Positions 1 through 5,337 of a stretch of DNA of 5,337 nt are shown here, piece after piece (the first letter of the stretch is position 1; each line of letters starts with the position of its first letter). The stretch covers positions 1-5,337 of the forward strand of contig DAYJ01000036.1 of the NCBI GenBank assembly GCA_002506875.1, in the 5' to 3' direction. The translations under genes were made by a program, and so were the position numbers. This DNA comes from Euryarchaeota archaeon UBA40 (lineage in GTDB: Archaea > Thermoplasmatota > Poseidoniia > Poseidoniales > Thalassarchaeaceae). The notes under the pieces were generated by a model, which saw nothing but the letters and a program-made list of their open reading frames with translations, did not search any database and had not been told where the DNA came from.

Positions 1-1
1 C

Positions 2-478
2 GATCTAACCGAGCGTATGGAGGTTGGTGAAGGCCTGTTTACAGGCTCGTTCTCATCCTGCCTTCTGTTAATTCAGGCAGAGGTAATCGAGAATCCCCAT
101 GTTCCTCCCCGGTCGTTCCGCGTCAATGCAGGAGCAGTTCACGCCTATGTACTGACTCCGGAGGGCCGTACCAAGTATCTAGAGGAGTTGCGTTCAGGTG
201 ACTATGTTGAGATATGGGGTCCAGAGGGTCCTCGTCGAACAGCTCAAATCGGCCGATTGAAAATCGAGCGCCGTCCGTTTCTTACAATCCGGGGTAGAAC
301 GGACCAACACGAGGGGCAAATTATGGTGCAGCAAGCGGAAACGGTGCATTTCTTAGATCATAACGGCAAGTCCATCTCTGCAACAGACATCCAGCCCGGT
401 CAGATTCTGCTTGCATACTGTATGGGAAGCGCTAGACATATTGGGAAGGCCGTTCCCTCAGGGGTAAGGGAGGTCTGA
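2..478 (+). CDS. 3-dehydroquinate synthase II, archaeal type (partial, C-terminal part)
   Basis: Catalyses the NAD-dependent oxidative deamination and cyclisation of 2-amino-3,7-dideoxy-D-threo-hept-6-ulosonate to 3-dehydroquinate, the second step of the archaeal aromatic pathway (MJ1249 family); it is unrelated to bacterial AroB. The visible 158 residues carry family blocks: MEVGEG at 6-11, FRVNAGAVHAYV at 39-50, GRLKIERRP at 84-92 and QQAETV at 110-115. The frame stays open to the left edge (first residues D-L-T-E-R), and the Met at base 17 lies inside a conserved block, so it is an internal Met and not the start. Family members are roughly 330-390 residues, so somewhat more than half of the protein is missing to the left. 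The stop is 2 bases before the shikimate kinase start, and the end of this gene also carries that gene's ribosome binding site. Family assignment is by remembered motif similarity; it looks intact at the C-terminus. Confidence 0.93.
   Translation, partial: DLTERMEVGEGLFTGSFSSCLLLIQAEVIENPHVPPRSFRVNAGAVHAYVLTPEGRTKYLEELRSGDYVEIWGPEGPRRTAQIGRLKIERRPFLTIRGRTDQHEGQIMVQQAETVHFLDHNGKSISATDIQPGQILLAYCMGSARHIGKAVPSGVREV
468..474 (+). promoter_or_regulatory. Ribosome binding site for the TTG-started shikimate kinase
   Basis: GGGAGGT lies within the last codons of the upstream gene, 6 bases before TTG at 481. This spacing is near ideal and supports the rare TTG start over any later ATG. The overlap with the upstream coding end suggests translational coupling. 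Confidence 0.8.
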
Positions 479-480
479 TT

Positions 481-1335
481 TTGGCAGTTCTGGGTCGGGG
501 CACGGCGTATGGTTCCATCTCTCTACTTCATGCTCTTGGAGCAGGTTATGGGGCCTCCCTCTCCCTTGATTTACCTGCGAAGGTGATGTTACGTGATACT
601 CCTGATCGTCAGGAGATTATCGACCCACATGGACTCCTTGAAGCGGTCATGAGCACTTGGGTTGAAGTTGGCCTCCAAGTCCCTGATGGTGAGTTACATT
701 GGATGGTCCGTTCTGAGATTCCTTCGGGGGTTGGCCTGAAGTCAAGCTCTGCAGTTGCTGCTGCCGCAGTCCTCGCTCTTGCTGATGCTACTGGTACTGG
801 ACTCGAGACGGCACAGGTTGTTGAGGTCGCAGTTCGAGCTCAGTTTGCCGCGGGTTGCACAGTTACTGGTTCCGTGGACGATACTTGGGCTGCGCTAACC
901 CTTGGATGGAAGGTTGTGAATCCGTCAGTCCCCGTCGCAGAAGGTGTTGCCCTCGAAGGCATGTGGCCAAACCCTGAAGATTGGGCGGTTTTCATTGTTG
1001 AACGCGGCGAACGGACTGCGGAGATTGATCCGCAAGCCTTTGGTATGGCTCAATCGAATTTTCAGAAGGCATTGATGGCTATTCAACAAGGGGCACTTGA
1101 CAATGCGATGACCGAGAACGGTCGAGGTGTTGCGTCTGCTACGCGCGATGCAGCCGGCCGTAAAATCTGCAACGATCTCCTTGTTTGGGGCGCACGGTGC
1201 GCAGGCATCAGTGGTTCAGGTCCTAGCATCGCTTTCCTAATTCCTACAGTGAACGAGGCGGCCATAGATCGAATTCTCGAGACCATTGAACAGCGTGGTT
1301 TGACAGTATTTGAAACGGCAATCCGCACAGAATGA
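481..1335 (+). CDS. aroK: Shikimate kinase, archaeal GHMP-superfamily type
   Basis: Phosphorylates the 3-hydroxyl of shikimate with ATP, the fifth step toward chorismate. This is the archaeal enzyme of the GHMP kinase fold (homoserine/mevalonate kinase relatives), not the P-loop bacterial AroK/AroL. The 284-residue length is normal for the family. Visible motifs are an N-terminal GRGTAYGSISLLHALGAG region (5-22), the ATP-binding GHMP motif P-SGV-GLKSSSA at about 81-91, a TVTGSVDD block at 127-134 that matches the archaeal family's TVTGAFDD-like segment, and the C-terminal glycine motif GISGSGPS at 242-249. The TTG start is chosen because it is 2 bases after the previous stop, has a strong ribosome binding site, and the N-terminus aligns with the family from there. 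It lies between DHQ synthase II and chorismate synthase in the same operon. Other GHMP kinases (e.g. homoserine kinase) are possible by fold but unlikely given the motifs and neighbours. Confidence 0.93.
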   Translation: MAVLGRGTAYGSISLLHALGAGYGASLSLDLPAKVMLRDTPDRQEIIDPHGLLEAVMSTWVEVGLQVPDGELHWMVRSEIPSGVGLKSSSAVAAAAVLALADATGTGLETAQVVEVAVRAQFAAGCTVTGSVDDTWAALTLGWKVVNPSVPVAEGVALEGMWPNPEDWAVFIVERGERTAEIDPQAFGMAQSNFQKALMAIQQGALDNAMTENGRGVASATRDAAGRKICNDLLVWGARCAGISGSGPSIAFLIPTVNEAAIDRILETIEQRGLTVFETAIRTE

Positions 1336-1339
1336 GGTG
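1334..1339 (+). promoter_or_regulatory. Ribosome binding site that sets the chorismate synthase start
   Basis: GAGGTG overlaps the shikimate kinase stop codon (TGA at 1333-1335) and is 6 bases before ATG at 1346. It decides against the earlier in-frame ATG at 1310, which would overlap the upstream gene by 26 bases, and against the ATG at 1352. Confidence 0.75.
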
Positions 1340-1345
1340 GATTAC

Positions 1346-2422
1346 ATGGGGATGAGCCTTGGCCGATGGCCACGATTGACATTATTCGGAGAGAGCCACG
1401 GTGCCGGCGTAGGTGTCCTCATCGAAGGTCTTCCTCCAGGGATGGAGGTTGACCTTGATGCAATGGTTGCTGACTTAGAACGGCGGCGACCCGGAAGGCG
1501 CGGTCTTTCACAGCGTACTGAATTGGATCTCCCCTCTGTTCTCAGTGGAGTCCATGATGGAAAGACGACAGGTTGGCCGCTTGTCTTGTTCTCAGAGAAT
1601 GGGGATGTTCGTAGCAGCGATTACTCATTCCTTCCAGATCATCCTCGTCCAGGTCATGCAGACATGGTTGAGAATATTCGCACTCAGGGTTCAGCAGACC
1701 CACGTGGAGGAGGAAGCCACTCAGGTCGACTCACATGGGGTCTAGTCGCTGCCGGGTCTCTTGTCCGGCCAATCCTTGAACGTGAAGGGTGTCGTATTCT
1801 TGCTCATGCTGCTGCAATCGAGGATCTTGAGGCGGAATTACCACTGGATGGTGAATCTACACCAATGACGGAAGAGATGATTCGACTGAACTGCTTAGAT
1901 TCTGCAGCTGCTCATAACTTCGTTGAGAGAATCAATCAATTGCGTCGAGACAAGGATAGCGCAGGTAGCAGAGTCGATGTGTTAGTCACGGGTTTACCAA
2001 TTGGTATAGGTCAACCTTGGTTCGAAGGTATCGAACCATCTCTAGCAAAGGGCTTGAGCGCAATTCCTGCGGTGCGTGCTGTCGAGTTTGGACATGGAGT
2101 GAATGCATCACAAATGCGTGGGAGTGCGCACAACACGGCTTGGCATGCTTCGGATAATGGCCCTCAACACGGTACAGATGGTGATGGTGCACTGGGAGGT
2201 ATATCCACAGGTTCACCTCTTCGAATCAGGGTCCATCTCAAGCCACCGAGCAGTATACCACAAGCTCAGGACACCCTACACCTCCCGTCTGGCGAACAAC
2301 GCCCACTAGTTGTCGGAGGCCGTCATGACCCTGTTCTCGCCCCCCGTGCGGCACCAGTTGTTGAGGCTGTGACCGCCTTCCTGCTAACTGAGGCTCTATT
2401 GAGCCGAACACGTCCATTTTAG
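1346..2422 (+). CDS. aroC: Chorismate synthase
   Basis: Performs the last shikimate-pathway step: trans-1,4 elimination of phosphate from EPSP to give chorismate, using reduced FMN. The 358 residues are typical for the compact form. Conserved elements in order: GESHG at 15-19 with the catalytic-type His18, RRRPG at 46-50, RTE at 57-59, RPGHAD at 101-106 with the second conserved His104, GGGSHSGRLT at 121-130 (signature region), a MRGS motif near 250, and GRHDP at 325-329 with the Asp implicated in flavin chemistry. ATG 1346 is preferred because MGMSLGRW...FGESHG matches the usual start of the family and has a good ribosome binding site; a longer in-frame form from 1310 would add 12 unconserved residues. 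Gaps are 10 bases upstream and 21 downstream. The wording of several motifs (SGRLT, SIPAVRAVEFG, GGISTGSP) recalls clostridial-type enzymes rather than methanogen ones, hinting at a transferred lineage; this is from memory, not alignment. Confidence 0.97.
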   Translation: MGMSLGRWPRLTLFGESHGAGVGVLIEGLPPGMEVDLDAMVADLERRRPGRRGLSQRTELDLPSVLSGVHDGKTTGWPLVLFSENGDVRSSDYSFLPDHPRPGHADMVENIRTQGSADPRGGGSHSGRLTWGLVAAGSLVRPILEREGCRILAHAAAIEDLEAELPLDGESTPMTEEMIRLNCLDSAAAHNFVERINQLRRDKDSAGSRVDVLVTGLPIGIGQPWFEGIEPSLAKGLSAIPAVRAVEFGHGVNASQMRGSAHNTAWHASDNGPQHGTDGDGALGGISTGSPLRIRVHLKPPSSIPQAQDTLHLPSGEQRPLVVGGRHDPVLAPRAAPVVEAVTAFLLTEALLSRTRPF

Positions 2423-2436
2423 GCAGAACGCACTGC

Positions 2437-2442
2437 GGAGGT
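2437..2442 (+). promoter_or_regulatory. Shine-Dalgarno-like motif unusually close to the aspartokinase GTG start
   Basis: GGAGGT ends only 1 base before GTG at 2444, far tighter than the 5-6 base spacers of the other genes in this window. No other ATG, GTG or TTG exists in frame between the upstream stop (TAG 2420-2422) and the conserved KFGGS motif, so the GTG is kept as the start. Either the motif works poorly, reinitiation after the aroC stop takes over, or the true start is non-standard. Confidence 0.45.
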
Positions 2443-2443
2443 T

Positions 2444-3796
2444 GTGGGCGGTACAGTTGAGGGTCTTCGGACCGTTCTAAAGTTCGGAGGTTCCTGCCTC
2501 AAGAATAGTGCCGACATTTCTGCAATTGCTGATCGGATTCGAATGTTCAATCCCTCTCCCGTCGTAGTAGTTTCCGCTTTCTTCGGAGTCACAGATCGTC
2601 TCTTGGATGCTATCAACGATGTCCGATCACATTCTTTCGATCGAAGCAGTTTCTTACGATGGGTTCGAGATCATCATTGCGCTCTATCACCAGAGATTCT
2701 CACCTCTGATTCTCTCCCACGGTTCGAAGAGGCCCTCTCCAATCTTGATGTTGCTCTTGCATCTTTGCTGGATGGAGACGGTGCGGAGGTTTCTGTTCTC
2801 GTGTCCGGGGAGCGACTGTCTTCAGTTTGTCTTGAAGCGGCCCTTTCATCTCGTGGCATCAAAGTGCGAGCCATGTGGGCTGAGGATGTTCCTATCAGGG
2901 TCAAGGGGCGTGCCCCCTTTGTTCGTATGGATCTCTCTCAAACCTCTGAATGTGCACGCATCCCTAGTAATGAGATACCTCTAATCGCTGGTTGGTATGG
3001 TATTGACCAGTCTGATAATCTCGCCACGATGTCACGCGGTGGGTCGGACTGTACTGCAACCTATCTGGCCGCTATCATCGGCGCCGCATCTGTCGTAATC
3101 TGGAGAGATGTACCTGGAGTTCTAAGCCTCGATCCATCATGGGGAATGCGTGGCCGTCGGATCCCCTATCTGAACTATCTAGAGGCCGTGGAAATTGCCT
3201 CTTATTCATCGCGTCTTTTGCATCCTGATGCGATTGAACCACTAGTTGAATCAGGTATTCCGATGATTATTCGCCCTCTTCACCAACCGGAAGAGCCAGG
3301 CACCTATGTGGGTCCATCGATATCGATTGGTCAACCAACTGTGAGAGTTCTTGTCTGTCATCGTCGTCGCTTTGATCTTCTTTGGAGATTACGATCAGGA
3401 GGGAGTCTCTCATCGAGCCTTACTGGTTTAGGTCGATTGCTGCATAAGCAGAGAATTAGAATCTGGTCGATTCGTGCAGATCCTGCGGGAATCCGTGTGC
3501 TTCTAGATGAAGCGGATCTTGCCCGTGTCGAATCCTCCATCCTTGGTTTTGATTCCGAGGCTGAGATTCAGATAGGTTCTCCTCTTGCTCTTCTCAGTGT
3601 TTTTGGCGAGGGTATCTCTGCCGATCATCACGTTCGAGAAACGCTACTTGATTCATTGTTAGGACTCGGAATCGACGCATGGGAATTGGAATCACAGGAA
3701 GAGGGTCATGCCATACATCTGCTGTTTAACGATGAGGATGCACCTACTGCAGTGGGACGTCTCACAGAATGCTTCGAACTTCTGGATGCTGACTGA
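2444..3796 (+). CDS. Aspartokinase with divergent C-terminal ACT regulatory region
   Basis: Phosphorylates L-aspartate to 4-aspartyl phosphate, the first step toward aspartate semialdehyde and then lysine, threonine and methionine; in archaea the semialdehyde also feeds aromatic synthesis. The kinase domain (about 10-290, amino acid kinase family) shows KFGGS at 13-17, VVSAFFGVTDRLL at 42-54, SGERLS at 121-126, SRGGSD at 197-202, WRDVPGVLSLDP at 220-231 and SSRLLHP at 255-261 (usually GAKVLHP). Residues 295-450 occupy the ACT position: the second half, starting near LALLSVFGEGI and ending NDEDAPTAVGRL, still looks like an ACT domain, whereas the first (about 295-365) is hard to recognise and may have changed effector control. 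At 450 residues it is a normal monofunctional length; there is no homoserine dehydrogenase domain. GTG 2444 is the only usual start in frame. Its position after three aromatic-pathway genes suggests co-expression to supply aspartate semialdehyde (inference). Confidence 0.9.
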   Translation: MGGTVEGLRTVLKFGGSCLKNSADISAIADRIRMFNPSPVVVVSAFFGVTDRLLDAINDVRSHSFDRSSFLRWVRDHHCALSPEILTSDSLPRFEEALSNLDVALASLLDGDGAEVSVLVSGERLSSVCLEAALSSRGIKVRAMWAEDVPIRVKGRAPFVRMDLSQTSECARIPSNEIPLIAGWYGIDQSDNLATMSRGGSDCTATYLAAIIGAASVVIWRDVPGVLSLDPSWGMRGRRIPYLNYLEAVEIASYSSRLLHPDAIEPLVESGIPMIIRPLHQPEEPGTYVGPSISIGQPTVRVLVCHRRRFDLLWRLRSGGSLSSSLTGLGRLLHKQRIRIWSIRADPAGIRVLLDEADLARVESSILGFDSEAEIQIGSPLALLSVFGEGISADHHVRETLLDSLLGLGIDAWELESQEEGHAIHLLFNDEDAPTAVGRLTECFELLDAD

Positions 3797-3808
3797 TTGA
3801 ATCAATCA
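3794..3808. repeat. Perfect palindrome spanning both convergent stop codons
   Basis: TGATTGA and TCAATCA flank a single central A at 3801. The left arm begins with the aspartokinase TGA (3794-3796) and the right arm begins with the complement of the minus-strand gene's TGA (3802-3804). As RNA it could fold only as a 6-base-pair AT-rich stem with a 3-base loop. There is no strong T-run after it on either strand, so it is not called a terminator. Confidence 0.6.
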
Positions 3809-4725
3809 TCTGTATTTTCGCGGAACTGTTGGATTCTTAGTGGTAGATTCACAGCGAACATTCCCGCGACGATTAGGAAGACAATCATTGTCCCTAGTGC
3901 GACTCCGTAGACACTAGTAAGCTCCAGCGACTCTTCCATTCTTGCAGCAGATGTCTTGTCGAGAATGCCGATGAATAGTGGAATAATCACGTTGACGAAC
4001 AGGGTCATGAAGGCCACCGTGCCCGCGATTAGTGGAGTCAGGATTAACGAGGCTTGGTAGCGGCTCAGGACCTTCTTCTCATTCATTACATAGACCTCGC
4101 CGGTGCGGATTGAAGTGTCGAGCATTGAGAAACGAATAACTCCGTTACTGAGTTCGATGTACATCACAAGGAATACCGCGTAGAGGACAAGGAGGGATTT
4201 CTGACCCCCCTCACTCTCAGGGAGTAAACTTAGATCGGTACCGAAGGTGACAGCACTGGCGGCGAAACGCAGAGAAATTAGGATGAACAGCACATACGAG
4301 GTGAGGAGGAATCGGGAGTCTCTCTGGAAGACACCCCAGAACCCTGTCCCGATGCTGCCAAGGATGATGAGGACGTGGAAGGCCGTGCCAATTGCAGGTA
4401 CACCGAGCACATTTCCAAGTGCAAACCAAGGGGTGCCTGCTTGCGGTGTTACGATGTAGGTTAGGACGGCCAGAACGACCATAGCTCCACCACTAGCAAA
4501 TTGTAGATTCTGAACATTCTTTGCTGCAGGTAGGAACTTCATCTTCGGTACGAGGGGTCCGCCGAATAGGCTCTCGACAAAGGAAGGTATGTGCACTTCT
4601 GGGATTGCCTCTTTGGGAATTTCAGTAGAGGATGTTACACGGCCGGCTGCCTTCTTCCGCGAAGGAGCCCCTGATCGAACGGTCTTACCGTCGTATAGGT
4701 GCGCGGTGTCATTACTCGCTGTCAT
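3802..4725 (-). CDS. Uncharacterised membrane protein, about six transmembrane segments
   Basis: Function not recognised. The 307-residue product has a soluble N-terminal tail of about 75 residues, rich in Lys/Arg (RKKAAGR near 23-29) and Pro (about 37-66), so probably cytoplasmic. Hydrophobic stretches follow at roughly 77-93, 106-133, 139-159, 178-198, 226-254 and 272-295. An even number of spans puts the short polar C-terminus (RIQQFRENTDD) inside as well. Polar loops lie at about 162-176 (acidic, GTDLSLLPESEGGQ), 200-224 (charged, with EVYVMNEKKVLSRYQ) and 256-270. No signal peptide, catalytic motif or known transporter signature is evident. The ATG has a good ribosome binding site and follows the DUF58 stop by 9 bases on the same strand, so the two are very probably co-transcribed; a membrane partner of the DUF58 protein is a reasonable inference. 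Codon choice and composition do not stand out from the neighbours. Confidence 0.85.
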   Translation of the reverse strand: MTASNDTAHLYDGKTVRSGAPSRKKAAGRVTSSTEIPKEAIPEVHIPSFVESLFGGPLVPKMKFLPAAKNVQNLQFASGGAMVVLAVLTYIVTPQAGTPWFALGNVLGVPAIGTAFHVLIILGSIGTGFWGVFQRDSRFLLTSYVLFILISLRFAASAVTFGTDLSLLPESEGGQKSLLVLYAVFLVMYIELSNGVIRFSMLDTSIRTGEVYVMNEKKVLSRYQASLILTPLIAGTVAFMTLFVNVIIPLFIGILDKTSAARMEESLELTSVYGVALGTMIVFLIVAGMFAVNLPLRIQQFRENTDD

Positions 4726-4730
4726 TTCAT

Positions 4731-4736
4731 CACCTC
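4731..4736 (-). promoter_or_regulatory. Ribosome binding site of the membrane protein, overlapping the DUF58 stop
   Basis: On the minus strand GAGGTG begins inside the DUF58 TGA stop (4737-4735) and is 5 bases before ATG at 4725. The overlap points to translational coupling and fixes the start of the membrane protein. Confidence 0.75.
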
Positions 4737-5337
4737 AGAATCCTCTGGCTCCAGCGAGAGCAGTTGACAGGAGCATGTCTGGCTCCCAGTCCATAACGTT
4801 CGCACCAAGTCCGCGAAGTTCACTAATCAGAATATCACGCTCGGTCTTCAGTACCTCGTATCCAGTTCGGTCCAAACGCCGTGCGTCGAATTCGAATTCC
4901 AGGCTACTTGGTGAGAGGACTGTTACATCGAATTCACGGGCACGGAAGTCACGTACTGCGTCAACGACTGTGGGGTCATCCTCAAGAGGGCTGAGAATAA
5001 TGATTGGACTACCCTTGTTGATGTGCGGGATTATCCGATTGGTTACGACTTTGAGTGGAGTGTTTCCACGGGCCATAGCACCGGCGAGCTTAGTGAGGAG
5101 GATGTATAGCTGCTTTTTGCCTGTATCTCGATCAACACTCAATATTTCGTCGCCATAGATTACGAGACCCACGGAGTCACGCCTAGATAGGAAATACTGT
5201 GCGAGGCTAGCTGCTGCTCGTGTGCTGTAGACAAGGGAGTTACGGCTGACCGGCCCGGTCTCGGCCACAGATCGACTGTCGATGATGAGGATAATATCGG
5301 ATACAGCGTCACGTTCAAACTCATTCACCATCATCTT
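4735..5337 (-). CDS. DUF58 family protein (vWA-like), partial, C-terminal part
   Basis: The visible 200 residues match the C-terminal, von Willebrand A-like part of DUF58 proteins, which are commonly encoded beside MoxR-type AAA+ ATPases and membrane proteins; their molecular role is mostly unknown (chaperone-like or envelope-related roles are proposed). Diagnostic stretches are VNEFERD at 4-10, the family's entry motif into the vWA-like fold, then ILIIDSRS at 16-23, RAAASLAQYFL at 40-50 and DSVGLVIYGD at 54-63, with a Rossmann-like strand pattern through IIILSPLED and FDVTVLSP. The metal-site motif normally written DxSxS reads D-S-R-S-V here, so metal binding may be lost or altered. The frame is open to the right edge (K before M-M-V-N-E-F), so the Met codons there are internal; the N-terminal half, usually with two membrane helices and a beta domain, is outside. 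It is followed after 9 bases by the six-span membrane protein. Confidence 0.85.
   Translation of the reverse strand, partial: KMMVNEFERDAVSDIILIIDSRSVAETGPVSRNSLVYSTRAAASLAQYFLSRRDSVGLVIYGDEILSVDRDTGKKQLYILLTKLAGAMARGNTPLKVVTNRIIPHINKGSPIIILSPLEDDPTVVDAVRDFRAREFDVTVLSPSSLEFEFDARRLDRTGYEVLKTERDILISELRGLGANVMDWEPDMLLSTALAGARGF

Noticed and set aside
17..19. ATG as start of a short 153-residue protein at the left edge.
   Set aside because: The frame is open to the window edge and this Met sits in the conserved MxxGEG block of DHQ synthase II, so it is internal to a truncated gene.
1995..2037. Cluster of inverted repeats within aroC: TACCAATTGGTA (1995-2006), ACCTT/AAGGT (2014-2018 with 2025-2029) and GGTTCGA/TCGAACC (2019-2025 with 2031-2037), the latter resembling a tRNA T-arm.
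   Set aside because: It lies inside a well-conserved coding stretch (GLPIGIGQPWFEGIEP), there is no acceptor, D or anticodon arm around it, and the two longer hairpins are small. Chance in coding sequence is the simplest explanation.
3316..3327. 12-base palindrome ATCGATATCGAT at the boundary between the aspartokinase kinase and ACT regions.
   Set aside because: It encodes ordinary linker residues, has no repeats nearby, and a single 12-base palindrome in 5 kb of tetranucleotide-like sequence is not a convincing site.
3809..3825. Short T-run (TTTT at about 3814-3817) after the aspartokinase as an archaeal-type terminator.
   Set aside because: Only four T in a row, within the coding end of the opposite gene; too weak to call.
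4722..4730. Out-of-frame minus-strand ATG at 4730 giving a minimal ATG-AAA-TGA reading frame just before the membrane protein start.
   Set aside because: It encodes only two residues, arises from the ribosome binding site sequence GGTGATGAAATGA, and has no evidence of being a regulatory leader.
4589..5158. 189-residue open frame on the + strand opposite the DUF58 and membrane protein genes.
   Set aside because: Its translation is Ser/Arg-rich with no domain pattern, and the opposite strand carries clear conserved DUF58 motifs, so it is an antisense shadow.

Overview
The window is most likely from an archaeon, probably a mesophilic euryarchaeon. The strongest evidence is an archaeal-type 3-dehydroquinate synthase II next to a GHMP-superfamily shikimate kinase; both are hallmarks of the archaeal shikimate pathway. 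Base composition looks moderate (near 50% GC by eye). The proteins are not rich in Lys/Glu as in hyperthermophiles, and most gene starts have strong Shine-Dalgarno motifs. A Thermoplasmatota / marine group II-like source would fit, but that is a guess from style and not from a marker gene.

Layout: six protein genes fill almost the whole window, with gaps of only 2, 10, 21, 5 and 9 bases. The left two thirds (about 1-3796, + strand) read as one tightly packed operon: the C-terminal part of 3-dehydroquinate synthase II (cut by the left edge), archaeal shikimate kinase, chorismate synthase and an aspartokinase. The right third (3802-5337, - strand) holds a DUF58 protein (cut by the right edge), followed downstream by an unrecognised protein with about six membrane segments. 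The two units converge, and their stop codons both fall inside a small perfect palindrome at 3794-3808.

How the genes fit together: in the archaeal route, aromatic biosynthesis starts from L-aspartate semialdehyde and a six-carbon ketose phosphate (ADH synthase, then DHQ synthase II) instead of erythrose-4-phosphate and PEP. Aspartokinase makes aspartyl phosphate, the precursor of aspartate semialdehyde, so its place at the end of this operon makes metabolic sense. Shikimate kinase and chorismate synthase are later steps. The dehydratase, shikimate dehydrogenase and EPSP synthase genes are not between them and must lie outside the window. The minus-strand pair resembles the MoxR/DUF58 type of gene cluster, in which vWA-like DUF58 proteins sit with membrane proteins; no MoxR ATPase is visible here.

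No RNA gene, insertion sequence, CRISPR array, attachment site or convincing promoter or terminator is visible. Promoters for both units would be outside the window. The window is mainly a conserved metabolic region; the least explained items are the membrane protein beside DUF58 and the divergent regulatory half of the aspartokinase.
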